This document shows positions 25,313-34,426 of a stretch of 64,000 nucleotides of DNA, piece after piece; positions within the stretch are counted from its first letter, which is position 1; the number at the start of each line of letters is the position of its first letter. This DNA is from Bacillota bacterium (GTDB taxonomy: Bacteria; Bacillota_I; Bacilli_A; RF39; UBA660), in assembly GCA_015059335.1 (NCBI GenBank), contig SVAP01000001.1, forward strand, positions 504,413 to 568,412. The letters are read 5' to 3'. The notes under the pieces were generated by a model. The model was not told where the DNA came from. It saw only the letters and a program-made list of their open reading frames with translations, and ran no database searches. The position numbers and the translations under genes were made by a program.

Positions 25313-25768
25313 ATGAAAAATAATAAAGGGTTTTTACTTGCTGAAACTATTGTAACAATAAGCATTATAGCTACACTTGCTACATCTATGTATTTATATG
25401 TATCTAAAACCACATCACGTTTTGAAGAAAGAGATTCATACGAAAATATAATAAGCTTGTACAAAGTTAATGTATTAAAAGAATATTTAAATACTAAAGA
25501 ATATGTAACTGTTTCTTCTAGTAATGAGATTCCTGAAGAAATATTAGGAATAATAAATGATCCTAATAATTTAGATATTAAAAAAACTTATCTTATTTCT
25601 AATACTGAAACTGCTAAAAATAGTTTAAAGAATTCATTAGATAATAAAACTGAACAAGCATTTATTGATTATTTAAAATGGATTAATTTACCAGATAGTA
25701 GTACAGATTCAAGATTGATAGTATGGTTTAACGATAATACTTTTGCTAGTTTAAAAATCGTTAAATAA
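25313..25768 (+). CDS. Prepilin-like protein (type IV pilin N-terminus)
   Basis: A 151-residue protein with a class III signal: MKNNKG followed by FLLAETIVT and a hydrophobic helix. Cleavage is expected after Gly6, with Glu at mature position 5. The rest is a small polar domain. It would be processed by the prepilin peptidase at 36143 and assembled by PilB/PilC. It is divergent from pilB and convergent with ylbJ, overlapping it by 8 bp. Confidence 0.82.
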   Translation: MKNNKGFLLAETIVTISIIATLATSMYLYVSKTTSRFEERDSYENIISLYKVNVLKEYLNTKEYVTVSSSNEIPEEILGIINDPNNLDIKKTYLISNTETAKNSLKNSLDNKTEQAFIDYLKWINLPDSSTDSRLIVWFNDNTFASLKIVK

Positions 25769-26726
25769 ATAACATAAAAATATACATAAACATTCCACTT
25801 AGTACAACATGAATTATTCTTGCACATAAATATGGAATGTATTTTATTTTAGTATCAGCAATAATACTATAAACTTGTGTGTGAACAGATAATCCACCGA
25901 ATGCTAGAATCATTGTAGAAAATATTGCCTTAATACCTAGAGGTATGTTTAAAAGAGAAAAGTATTTTAAACCACCAGTCATTTCTAAAACACCAGAAAG
26001 TATTGCTCTATTAAAATCATTTATATTAAAGGTAGTAGTAAGAATCTTGTTAATAATTAAAAATAATGAAATAGTTCCTAAAATTAAAAGAAGTAAATTA
26101 ATACTTTCAACTAACGTATTGGTAAGTATTATACCAAAATTTTTATTTTTTTTATATCTAGCTTTCATATTATTAATTGCCCGTTTTAAAGAAATTTTAG
26201 AACTTTCGCATGTAGATACATGATAATTTCTAAAAATTATACCAATAATAATGTTGGATAAATATATTGAAATTAGTATAAAAAAACCAATAATTCTTTT
26301 ATTTAAAAAAATTACCGAAACTGTTCCAATAACAAATAATGGATTAGGAAAATGTGTAAAGGTAAGAAGTTTAGTAGCTTCTTTATCGTTTATTAAACCG
26401 TTATCAAAAAGCTCCTTAGTATATTTTGCACTTGATGGGAATCCACTTAACATACTAAGTATTAACACAAAAGAACTTTCGCCATTTATTTTAAATAGTT
26501 TATACATTAGTGGTTTTAAAAATTCTCCGGCTAATTCAACAAAACCATATTTTATAAGTAGGTTAGATGCTACAAAAAAAGGAAATAGTGTAGGAAATAT
26601 GTTATCCTTCCATATTGTAAATGAAAATCTAGCACTATCTATTACTGCATCAGAGTTTATAATTACTTCAATTGTTAAAACTACTGTTATTAATAAAATT
26701 AAAAAGGAATTTAGATATTTTTTCAT
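25761..26726 (-). CDS. ylbJ: Sporulation integral membrane protein YlbJ
   Basis: A 321-residue polytopic protein. Family marks are DNIFPTLFPFFVASNLL, LSMLSGFPSSAKY, FTHFPNPLFVIGTV and, near the end, AFGGLSVHTQV, together with the paired Gate-domain layout. YlbJ is needed for spore formation and resistance in Bacillus; its transported substrate is unknown. GGGTGA precedes ATG 26726. It is divergent from ylbL, while in Bacillus both lie in the ylbJ-K-L-M-N cluster. Confidence 0.92.
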   Translation of the reverse strand: MKKYLNSFLILLITVVLTIEVIINSDAVIDSARFSFTIWKDNIFPTLFPFFVASNLLIKYGFVELAGEFLKPLMYKLFKINGESSFVLILSMLSGFPSSAKYTKELFDNGLINDKEATKLLTFTHFPNPLFVIGTVSVIFLNKRIIGFFILISIYLSNIIIGIIFRNYHVSTCESSKISLKRAINNMKARYKKNKNFGIILTNTLVESINLLLLILGTISLFLIINKILTTTFNINDFNRAILSGVLEMTGGLKYFSLLNIPLGIKAIFSTMILAFGGLSVHTQVYSIIADTKIKYIPYLCARIIHVVLSGMFMYIFMLFI

Positions 26727-26770
26727 ATATTCACCCGATTTTTGTTATAATTAAATTATAGGAGGTCATC

Positions 26771-27769
26771 ATGTTTAATAAATTATATGTAAAAATTAAA
26801 AAATTTATAAAAGATAATTTTACTTTTTTATTATCATTGTTTATAATATATATTACACTTACTTTTCCGCTTCCTTATTATATATATAGTGGTGGTGGAA
26901 TTTTAGAAATAAATGATAGAATAAAAATCGATGGCATTAATAATAAACAAGATATTAATCTTAGTTATGTTAGTCAGTTAAAAGGTAATGTTGCGACATT
27001 TTTACTATCATATGTAATTCCACATTGGGATTTAGAACATGTTAGTGATGAAGAATATGATTATGAAGAAGAGTTATATAGAAGCAAAATATTACTTGAA
27101 GAATCAATAAATAACTCTACAATTAATGCATATAAAAAAGCTAACAAAGAAGTAAATATAATTGGTGAAAAAGTTTTAGTTACTTATATTTTAGATGAAG
27201 CTGATACTGATATAGAAGTTGGAGACCAAATCATAAAAGTTAATGATAATATAATTCATAATATAGATGAGTTTCAAAATATAATTAGTGAAAATGAAAT
27301 TGGTACCGAATTGAAAATAGAAATAATGAGTAAAGAAAAGAAAAAAATAAGAACAGCTATGGTTATTGATATTGATGGCGAAAGAAAAGTAGGAATAGGA
27401 ATACTTACTAATTATGTTATAGATACTAATCCAAATATTGAAATTAACTTTAAAGGTAATGAAGCTGGACCTAGCGGTGGTTTAATGCTTACAGTGGCTA
27501 TTTATGATAAGTTAACAAATTCAAAAATATCTGAAAACAAAAAAATATGTGGTACTGGTACTATAGATATTGATGGTAATGTTGGAGAAATTGGTGGAGT
27601 TAAATATAAATTAAGAGGTGCGGTTGATAATAAGTGTGATATATTTATTGCGCCATCTAGTAATTTCGAAGAAGTAAAAAAAGAAAAGAAAAAAAATGAT
27701 TATAAAATTGAAATATATGAAGCTAAAACTTTTGATGATACAATCGAATACTTAATAAATAATAAATAA
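26771..27769 (+). CDS. ylbL: YlbL-type membrane-anchored PDZ-Lon protease
   Basis: A 332-residue protein with one N-terminal membrane helix (about 18-38), a PDZ domain (about 140-205, VGDQIIKVND) and a Lon-type (S16) protease domain. The catalytic Ser is in GPSGGL, and the dyad Lys is probably in VKYKLRGA. YlbL is a cell-surface protease of Bacilli and Actinobacteria; in Bacillus it removes the SOS division inhibitor YneA. AGGAGG lies before the start, and TATAAT is in the 45-bp divergent gap to ylbJ. Confidence 0.92.
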   Translation: MFNKLYVKIKKFIKDNFTFLLSLFIIYITLTFPLPYYIYSGGGILEINDRIKIDGINNKQDINLSYVSQLKGNVATFLLSYVIPHWDLEHVSDEEYDYEEELYRSKILLEESINNSTINAYKKANKEVNIIGEKVLVTYILDEADTDIEVGDQIIKVNDNIIHNIDEFQNIISENEIGTELKIEIMSKEKKKIRTAMVIDIDGERKVGIGILTNYVIDTNPNIEINFKGNEAGPSGGLMLTVAIYDKLTNSKISENKKICGTGTIDIDGNVGEIGGVKYKLRGAVDNKCDIFIAPSSNFEEVKKEKKKNDYKIEIYEAKTFDDTIEYLINNK

Positions 27770-27791
27770 TTCATGTTCAGGGGTGTAGTAT

Positions 27792-29141
27792 ATGTTTGAT
27801 AGATTTATAAATGAATTAGATAGGCAGGTTTATGCTGATAAAAAAGTTATAAAAGAGGAACTTGAAAATTTTAATGTAATGTTAAAAAAAAATAGCTTGA
27901 AAGATAAAAGTTATGAAGAAATAATTGAATATCTATTTAAAGATGTTATTAATGAAGTAAATTTATTTTTTGAAAAATATGATTTTGTTCCCGGGATGAA
28001 TATCACATCAAAAATAAATGATGTAATAATTAATTTTAGTATTGGATATAAAGATTTTACCAAAAAAGAGTTATTAGATATTAATACAATGTTTGATATA
28101 GCATCTATATCAAAAACACCTACAGCAATCTTAATTTATCAGCTTATTGAAGAAAAATTATTAAACATGAATGAGAAAGTTAAAAATATTTTAAGGGAAT
28201 ATAATAATCTATCTGAGGATTTATATATAAGAGATTTATTGAGTTATAGGGGTAAATATTTAACCAATGGGCGTATCGATGATGCAAAAGATAAAAAAGA
28301 GGCATTAAAATTATTAAAAAGTGTTGTACAAGAAAGTGAAAGTTTAAATTCATATAATTATAATGATATTGTCCCTATATTATGCGGTGAGATTGTTAAA
28401 AAAATTAGTAACTCTTCATTAGAACAATTACTAAATAAAAGAGTCATTAAACCATTAAACATTCAAAATATAGCAGTTAATAATCAAATTGATTTAGAAA
28501 AATTAGATATTACTGGGAGTCCAAATAAGGATAGAGGATTATGCAATGATCCAAAAGCAAATATACTAGAAGGATATCCTGGTAGTGCAGGATTATTTTG
28601 TTCTACAAATGATATAATAGTTATTTTAGAAAATTTATTAAAAGGAAATCTAATAAAATCAAATTCTGATTTTTATACAAGAAATCCACTAAAAATAAGT
28701 AGAGGAATTGCAGGACAATCAATTGTTCCAACTGAAATTGAACAAAAAGGATATTACAGTAATCTATCTCCTATAATGAGTTTAGGTGAAGATGGAAGTA
28801 CTAGAACAATTGCCACAAGTGGAAAATATGTTCTAAACAAACAAAATTATTATGTAAGTGAAGCAATTTTTACAAATGCATGTTCAAGTGATCCAGAAAT
28901 AATTAAATATTATGAAAAGAAAAATAATAATCCTGAAGGTTCTTGTTACAAATATTATGAAAATATTGATGCATATAGAGTTGATATAAGAAAAATATTA
29001 CCAAGTAATTCAATGGATAATATATTATTTACTTTACAAAAGTTTAATTTAAGAGTATCATTACTTAATGCATGTATCAGTTTTTATGAAAAAAATTATA
29101 AATTAGATGAAACAATTAATTTGAAATATAGAAAAAGGTGA
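27792..29141 (+). CDS. Serine hydrolase of the beta-lactamase/PBP-like fold
   Basis: A 449-residue protein of the beta-lactamase-related family. The SxxK motif is Ser105-x-x-Lys108 in FDIASISKTP, and an SYNYND segment likely supplies the Tyr-x-Asn motif. No signal peptide is evident, so it looks cytoplasmic. It is probably an esterase or peptidase rather than an antibiotic-resistance enzyme. It sits between ylbL and the ylbN-rpmF pair in a tight run on one strand; the link to that cluster is unexplained. Confidence 0.85.
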   Translation: MFDRFINELDRQVYADKKVIKEELENFNVMLKKNSLKDKSYEEIIEYLFKDVINEVNLFFEKYDFVPGMNITSKINDVIINFSIGYKDFTKKELLDINTMFDIASISKTPTAILIYQLIEEKLLNMNEKVKNILREYNNLSEDLYIRDLLSYRGKYLTNGRIDDAKDKKEALKLLKSVVQESESLNSYNYNDIVPILCGEIVKKISNSSLEQLLNKRVIKPLNIQNIAVNNQIDLEKLDITGSPNKDRGLCNDPKANILEGYPGSAGLFCSTNDIIVILENLLKGNLIKSNSDFYTRNPLKISRGIAGQSIVPTEIEQKGYYSNLSPIMSLGEDGSTRTIATSGKYVLNKQNYYVSEAIFTNACSSDPEIIKYYEKKNNNPEGSCYKYYENIDAYRVDIRKILPSNSMDNILFTLQKFNLRVSLLNACISFYEKNYKLDETINLKYRKR

Positions 29142-29145
29142 AATA

Positions 29146-29670
29146 ATGAAAATCCAAGATAACATGAAAGAAGAACTAAATACAGCAGTAGTAAATAGAT
29201 GTTTTATAAAAAAAGATAATGAATATTTTATTATTGAAGAAATGAATAACTCTAAAGAGGTAAGAAAATTTACAAAGAAAATAGATAGAAATTTACATAA
29301 ATTATATTTAAGTAGTAATTACATATATAGAGACGCTAGAACAGATGAGATAGTTGATATAACTAATTTTGAAAATTGTTTATTTATTAATACCAGAAAT
29401 ATATGTGATATTGAGTTTTTACAAAGTGAATTTTTCAAAAAAAATCACGCTGAGATATTAATGACAATTATGATTATAAATAAAGCTAGAAAGATAATTG
29501 ATGTTAATGATGTTAGCAACTATAAGTTATTAAGATCAAAAGATTTTTTAACAAGTGATTTTGTAAAAGATAATATTAAAGATATTTTTGATACATTAAA
29601 TAATATATTAATTGAAAAAGAAACATCTGCTGAAATTAAGACTAAACGTAAATTATTGAATAGAAATTAG
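29146..29670 (+). CDS. Hypothetical protein, 174 aa
   Basis: Not recognised. A charged alpha/beta protein without signal or membrane segments, and with Cys residues spread singly. It starts 4 bases after the hydrolase stop (AAAGGTGA ribosome site) and ends 8 bases before ylbN, so it is an operon member. Position suggests a housekeeping role, but nothing in the sequence names it. Confidence 0.65.
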   Translation: MKIQDNMKEELNTAVVNRCFIKKDNEYFIIEEMNNSKEVRKFTKKIDRNLHKLYLSSNYIYRDARTDEIVDITNFENCLFINTRNICDIEFLQSEFFKKNHAEILMTIMIINKARKIIDVNDVSNYKLLRSKDFLTSDFVKDNIKDIFDTLNNILIEKETSAEIKTKRKLLNRN

Positions 29671-29678
29671 GTGAGTGT

Positions 29679-30161
29679 ATGTTTGATATAAGTAAACTAC
29701 TATCTAATATTGAAAAAACAATTAAAATTGACGAACAGATAATATTTGAAGATAATTATTTACAAAATACTGACATTATAGAAATCTCTCCAGTTAGCAT
29801 TAATGGTGAAATTTCTAAAAATGATATAGGTGATTTAGAATTAAGTATATATGTAACAGGTGAGTTAGTTTTGCCATGCTCAATTACCTTAGAACCAGTA
29901 AAATATCCATTTTCATTTGAAATAAATGAAATAATTGATGAAAATGATGAAAATAATTTAAAAAAAGATACAAATACACTTGAATTAAAACCGTATTTGT
30001 GGGAAAATATTCTAGTAGAAATCCCACTTCGTATTGTAAGTGAAAATGCTTATAAGAAAGAATATAAGGGTGAAGGATGGCAACTTATTAATGGAGAAGA
30101 AAAAAAGGAAAATAAAAATAATCCTTTTGAAGCATTAAATCAGTTGTTAGACAAAGAATAG
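29679..30161 (+). CDS. ylbN: YlbN/YceD (DUF177) protein
   Basis: A 160-residue protein of the DUF177 family. It has a beta-rich middle with [19 protein letters not shown] and a conserved acidic C-terminal segment, with [11 protein letters not shown] at the end. The family is linked to 23S rRNA accumulation, and the gene is nearly always next to rpmF, as it is here with a 12-bp gap. AGGTGAG precedes the start. Confidence 0.9.
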   Translation: MFDISKLLSNIEKTIKIDEQIIFEDNYLQNTDIIEISPVSINGEISKNDIGDLELSIYVTGELVLPCSITLEPVKYPFSFEINEIIDENDENNLKKDTNTLELKPYLWENILVEIPLRIVSENAYKKEYKGEGWQLINGEEKKENKNNPFEALNQLLDKE

Positions 30162-30172
30162 GAGGAAAATTC

Positions 30173-30361
30173 ATGGCAGTTCCATTCAGAAGAACAAGTA
30201 AAACAAAAAAAAGAATGAGAAGAAATGGTAATTATATAATTACTGAAAATAGTACAGTAAAATGTCCTAAATGTGGTGAAGCTATTCGTCCACATAGAGT
30301 ATGTTCTAATTGTGGTACATACAAAGGTAAAACTGTTATTGAAACTGAAAGTGCTGAATAA
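30173..30361 (+). CDS. rpmF: 50S ribosomal protein L32
   Basis: 62 residues. It begins [17 protein letters not shown], which is the L32 signature, and has a zinc knuckle made of CPKC and CSNC. It is a structural protein of the large ribosomal subunit. GGAGGA precedes the start. It is the last gene of the ylbL-ylbN run. Confidence 0.97.
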   Translation: MAVPFRRTSKTKKRMRRNGNYIITENSTVKCPKCGEAIRPHRVCSNCGTYKGKTVIETESAE

Positions 30362-30380
30362 TATTTAGCATTTTTTTATT
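30353..30380 (+). terminator. Intrinsic terminator after rpmF
   Basis: A seven-pair stem (GCTGAAT/ATTTAGC with one G-T pair) and a run of seven T. It overlaps the rpmF stop. Confidence 0.65.
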
Positions 30381-30386
30381 TTAGTA

Positions 30387-30415
30387 TTGAATTTTTTTAA
30401 TAAATTTTATATACT
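30387..30415 (+). promoter_or_regulatory. Promoter of the T-box leuS operon
   Basis: TTGAAT at 30387-30392, a 17-bp spacer and TATACT at 30410-30415, just upstream of the leader. Confidence 0.65.
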
Positions 30416-30424
30416 ATATTCATA

Positions 30425-30630
30425 TTATTACCGAAAGAAAAGTAGTAATAAATTAATTTAGCATAGAGAGTTAGTGGATGGTGTAAACTAATATAAATTA
30501 TTTATGAACTTGTTTCTTTGTTAAGGTAAACGTCTACTCGCGTTATGAGAATAAGTGCATAGTTTAACTATGAATTAAGGTGGTACCACGGAATCTTTCG
30601 TCCTTATATGGATGAAAGATTTTTATTTTA
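30425..30630 (+). promoter_or_regulatory. T-box leader, leucine-specific
   Basis: A tRNA-sensing leader that lets transcription continue when tRNA-Leu is uncharged. The T-box motif AAGGTGGTACCACGG is at 30577-30591, and a rho-independent terminator (ATCTTTC/GAAAGAT arms, then T-rich) is at about 30593-30630. The specifier is read as CTT (Leu) at 30509-30511 directly after TTATGAA. The Phe leader in this window has TTC at the same place, which supports the reading. It controls the small membrane gene at 30641 and leuS. Confidence 0.92.
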
Positions 30631-30640
30631 GGAGGATATT

Positions 30641-31009
30641 ATGATTAAAGTTTTAATTGAATTTGTTTTGTTTTATGTGATTTGTTATCTATTATATTTG
30701 TTCTTTGTTGTTTTAAAAAAGAAAAATAATTTTAAAAGCAAAAAACCAAGAATTGAAGAATCATATTTAATTGGTAAATATAATATAGATTTCAAAAAAT
30801 TTAAGAAGAAAGAATATAAAAAATTTCTAAATATAATTTCACTTACAAATAGTTTTATATTATCTTTTACTTTAGTAATAGTAAACATTGTGAAATCAAT
30901 GTTATTTAAAACATTACTTGCATTTATTATTTTAATACCACTTATACTTGTTTCATATATGATAATAGGAAAATATTATCAAAAGAAAGGATTGATTAAA
31001 GATGTATAA
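30641..31009 (+). CDS. Small membrane protein between T-box and leuS
   Basis: 122 residues with a first hydrophobic helix (about 5-27), a basic cytoplasmic-looking stretch and two more helices near the C-terminus. No family is recognised. AGGAGG precedes ATG 30641. The gene overlaps leuS by 8 bp, so it is under the same leucine T-box and is probably translationally coupled. A role linked to leucine or aminoacylation is only a context-based guess. Confidence 0.65.
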   Translation: MIKVLIEFVLFYVICYLLYLFFVVLKKKNNFKSKKPRIEESYLIGKYNIDFKKFKKKEYKKFLNIISLTNSFILSFTLVIVNIVKSMLFKTLLAFIILIPLILVSYMIIGKYYQKKGLIKDV

Positions 31010-33404
31010 TTTTAAAGAAATAGAACAAAAATGGCAAAAATACTGGGATGAAAAAGGTAGCTTTAAAGCAATAGATAATAGTGATAAAAAGAAATTTTAT
31101 GCATTAGTAGAATTTCCTTATCCATCAGGTGTTGGTATGCATTTAGGACACATTAAAGCATATTCAGGATTGGAAGTTATATCTAGAAAAAGAAGATTAG
31201 AAGGATATAATGTATTATTTCCTATTGGATACGATGCGTTTGGTCTTCCAACTGAAAACTCCGCTATTAAACAAAATATTCATCCAAGAATATTAACTGA
31301 TAGAAATATTGACGTATTTGCTGGACAATTAAAGAAAGTAGGATTCTCATTTGATTGGGATAGAGTAATTGATACTACTGATGAAAACTATTATAAATGG
31401 ACTCAATGGATCTTCTTGAAAATGTTTGAAAATGGGTTAGTTTTTAGAGATAAAACATTAGTTAATTATTGTCCAGAATGTAAAGTTGTTTTATCAAATG
31501 AAGATAGCCAAGGTGGTAAATGTGATATTTGTCACAGTGATATAATCCAAAAAGAAAAAGATGTTTGGTATCTAAGAATTACTGAATATGCTGATAAGTT
31601 ACTTGAAGGATTAAAAAAAGTTGATTATTTACCAAATATTAAATTACAACAAGAAAATTGGATTGGTAAGTCAACTGGTGCATTTGTTAATTTTAGATTA
31701 AATGGTATTGATGAAAAATTAAGAATATACACAACTAGACCTGATACATTATATGGTGTTACTTTTATGGTAATCGCTCCAGAACATCCATTAATTGATA
31801 AATATAAAGATGCTATAAATAATATGGATTCTATTATTGAATATCGTGAAATGGCTAGTCATAAGAGTGAGTTTGAACGTACACAATTAGTAAAAGATAA
31901 AACTGGAGTTAAAATAGATGGTATTAGCGCTATAAATCCAGTTAACAATGCTGAAATCCCAATATATATTTCAGATTATGTAATGATGGGATATGGTACT
32001 GGTGCAATAATGGCAGTACCTGCACACGATGAAAGAGATTATGATTTTGCTAAGAAATTTAATATTCCAATAATAGAAGTTATTAAAGGTGGAGATATTA
32101 CAGTTAGTGCTTACACTAGTGATGGTGAAATGGTTAACTCCGGCATTCTTAATGGACTAAGTGATAAAAAAACTTCTATTGCTAAGATGTTAGAATATCT
32201 TGAAAAAGAAGGTATTGGTGAAAAAGGTGTTCAATACAAAATGAAAGATTGGGCATTTAATCGTCAAAGATATTGGGGAGAACCAATTCCAATAGTACAT
32301 TGTGATCATTGTGGTGATGTTGCTGTACCATATAGTGAATTACCATTAAGATTACCTGATGTTGATAATTTTGAAGTTGGTACAGACGGTGAAAGTCCAC
32401 TTGCTAAAATCGAATCATTTGTTAATTGTAAATGTCCTAAATGTGGAATGGATGCAAAAAGAGAAACAGATACTATGCCACAATGGGCTGGATCATCGTG
32501 GTACTTCTTAAGATATATTGATCCACATAATAATGACGAATTTGCATCACAAGAAAAATTAAAATACTGGATGAATGTTGATTGGTATAATGGTGGTATG
32601 GAACACGTTACAAGACATGTTATTTATTCAAGATTCTGGTATCATTTCTTATATGATATGGGATTAGTACCTACTGATGAACCATATCAAAAAAGAACTG
32701 CTCAAGGTCTAATTTTAGGACCTGACGGTGAAAAAATGAGTAAAAGTAAAGGAAATGTTATTGATCCTAATGATATAGTTGATGAATATGGTGCGGATAC
32801 ATTAAGAACATATATATTATTCATGGGCGATTATGGACTTGAAGCACCATGGAACGAATCATCTATAAAAGGTGTATCAAGATTTATCGATAGAATATAT
32901 AGTTTAAAAGATAAGTTAAACAATAATGAAGGATATAGTAAAAATTTAGAAGCATTGATTCATAAATCAATTAAAAAAGTTAGTGATGATATAGAGTCAA
33001 TGAAATTTAATACAGCAATATCAACATTGATGACTATGCTTAATGCATATTCTAATAATGATAGTATTACAAAAGCTGACTATTTAACATTATTAAAACT
33101 ACTAAATCCTTTTGCGCCACACATTACAGAAGAATTAAATGAAATATGTAATTTAGGTTGTCCATTAGTTGATAGTAGTTGGCCAGTATATGACGAATCT
33201 AAAACTATTGAATCCGAAAAGGAAATTGGCGTTCAAGTAAATGGTAAAGTTCGTGCGACTATACTAGTGAATAACGATATGGATGAAAACGAAATTAAAA
33301 GTATTGCATTATCTAACGAAAATGTTAAAAGACATACTGAAGACAAAGAAATAATTAAGGTAATTATTATAAAAGGTAAGATTGTAAATATAGTAGTAAA
33401 ATAG
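31002..33404 (+). CDS. leuS: Leucyl-tRNA synthetase
   Basis: An 800-residue class I synthetase that charges tRNA-Leu. The HIGH motif appears as MHLGH near residue 50, and KMSKS is at about 578-582. The editing domain has TTRPDTLYG and AVPAHDERDYDFA. A zinc-type Cys set (CPEC, CDIC) is present. Length matches bacterial LeuRS. The gene is controlled by the leucine T-box about 400 bases upstream, with a small membrane gene in between. Confidence 0.97.
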   Translation: MYNFKEIEQKWQKYWDEKGSFKAIDNSDKKKFYALVEFPYPSGVGMHLGHIKAYSGLEVISRKRRLEGYNVLFPIGYDAFGLPTENSAIKQNIHPRILTDRNIDVFAGQLKKVGFSFDWDRVIDTTDENYYKWTQWIFLKMFENGLVFRDKTLVNYCPECKVVLSNEDSQGGKCDICHSDIIQKEKDVWYLRITEYADKLLEGLKKVDYLPNIKLQQENWIGKSTGAFVNFRLNGIDEKLRIYTTRPDTLYGVTFMVIAPEHPLIDKYKDAINNMDSIIEYREMASHKSEFERTQLVKDKTGVKIDGISAINPVNNAEIPIYISDYVMMGYGTGAIMAVPAHDERDYDFAKKFNIPIIEVIKGGDITVSAYTSDGEMVNSGILNGLSDKKTSIAKMLEYLEKEGIGEKGVQYKMKDWAFNRQRYWGEPIPIVHCDHCGDVAVPYSELPLRLPDVDNFEVGTDGESPLAKIESFVNCKCPKCGMDAKRETDTMPQWAGSSWYFLRYIDPHNNDEFASQEKLKYWMNVDWYNGGMEHVTRHVIYSRFWYHFLYDMGLVPTDEPYQKRTAQGLILGPDGEKMSKSKGNVIDPNDIVDEYGADTLRTYILFMGDYGLEAPWNESSIKGVSRFIDRIYSLKDKLNNNEGYSKNLEALIHKSIKKVSDDIESMKFNTAISTLMTMLNAYSNNDSITKADYLTLLKLLNPFAPHITEELNEICNLGCPLVDSSWPVYDESKTIESEKEIGVQVNGKVRATILVNNDMDENEIKSIALSNENVKRHTEDKEIIKVIIIKGKIVNIVVK

Positions 33405-33425
33405 AGGGTACCCTCTATTTTTTTG
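33399..33425 (+). terminator. Intrinsic terminator after leuS
   Basis: A 10-bp stem (AAATAGAGGG/CCCTCTATTT) with a two-base centre and a T run, overlapping the leuS stop. Confidence 0.8.
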
Positions 33426-33482
33426 TGTCTTGAAATATTTTAATATATATATTATACTTATTATAGTAAAGAGGGTGATGAA

Positions 33483-33941
33483 ATGAACAAAAAAGGATAT
33501 TTATTAAGTGAATTAATTATTAGTTTCTCACTTTCTTTTGTGATTTTAATAGTAATATTTAATACAACAATAACATTAAATAAAAAACTAAGTAATTTAT
33601 ATGTTGATAATAAAGGTGTTTCGCAACAAATTATATTTAATAAAAAAATTGGTGAAGATTTTATAAATAGACAAGTTTCTAAAATGACCTATGATGGTAC
33701 AACTAATACTTGTACAATTGAATTTGGTACCATTACAAATACATTAGTTGTAACTGATGAATATATTGAATATAACAAAGAAAGAATAGATATATCAGAA
33801 AAAATGAAAGTAGATAAGAACGGTATTATATGCGCTATAGATAATGGTATTGCAAAAGTAAAAGTACCAATAAAATATATAAAAGACAATAAAGAATATG
33901 GTATAGAATTATATGATATAACGCCTGATTTTAGTTATTAA
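33483..33941 (+). CDS. Prepilin-like protein (type IV pilin N-terminus)
   Basis: A 152-residue protein with the class III signal MNKKG followed by YLLSELIIS and a hydrophobic helix. Cleavage is expected after Gly5, with Glu at mature position 5. The outside domain is beta-like with one Cys pair (TCTIEF, ICAIDN). It resembles minor pilins of competence or type IV systems and lies 0.5 kb before pilC. GAGGGTGA precedes the start. Confidence 0.8.
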   Translation: MNKKGYLLSELIISFSLSFVILIVIFNTTITLNKKLSNLYVDNKGVSQQIIFNKKIGEDFINRQVSKMTYDGTTNTCTIEFGTITNTLVVTDEYIEYNKERIDISEKMKVDKNGIICAIDNGIAKVKVPIKYIKDNKEYGIELYDITPDFSY

Positions 33942-33969
33942 AAGTAGTATGGTTTTTCCATACTACTTT
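33941..33969. terminator. Strong bidirectional terminator
   Basis: A 12-bp perfect stem (AAAGTAGTATGG/CCATACTACTTT) with a TTTTT loop between the prepilin gene and the convergent minus-strand gene. Confidence 0.85.
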
Positions 33970-33971
33970 AT

Positions 33972-34301
33972 TTATACAAAAAAACTTGGCCCGTCATCAC
34001 TAAAGTAAGTTTCTTGATTAATTGGTTCATAATTATTAGATGAATTTATCGAATCGCTAATATTTACATTATTATTTGACTTACTAGTTTTAGTATCATC
34101 TTTATTAATTTCATTTACTACTTTAAACATTGTTCTCATATTACTAAAAATTGGTTTTATTTGATAAAATGCCGGAATAGCTTGATTAATTATACCAAGT
34201 GTTTTTTGAGTATTTGATAAAAGACTAGACCAATTTATTCCTTTTTTTACAGCTGTACCAATTCCATAGGTACCGTACGGTGAAACACTTCTTCCAAACA
34301 T
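33972..34301 (-). CDS. YqfQ/VrrA-like small protein
   Basis: A 109-residue protein. The central segment LLSNTQKTLGIINQAIPAFYQIKP resembles the conserved stretch of YqfQ (VrrA) proteins, small low-complexity proteins of Bacilli known from spores. It is flanked by a Gly/Tyr-containing N-terminus and a Ser/Asn-rich tail. I use ATG 34301, preceded by AAGGGGG; the longer frame to 34337 lacks a ribosome site. The relationship is by pattern only. Confidence 0.65.
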   Translation of the reverse strand: MFGRSVSPYGTYGIGTAVKKGINWSSLLSNTQKTLGIINQAIPAFYQIKPIFSNMRTMFKVVNEINKDDTKTSKSNNNVNISDSINSSNNYEPINQETYFSDDGPSFFV

Positions 34302-34426
34302 TATAATCCCCCTTACAACATTATATGATTTACACATTTTTATGATACTTTAATAAAAATATATTTAAAAAAATATTTAACTATGTTATACTAATATATA
34401 TGAATAGAATAGGAAGGGGCTTACAT

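Noticed and set aside
27792-29141. Beta-lactamase for antibiotic resistance
   Set aside because: The SxxK motif is present, but there is no signal peptide and the context is housekeeping, so an esterase/peptidase role is more likely.
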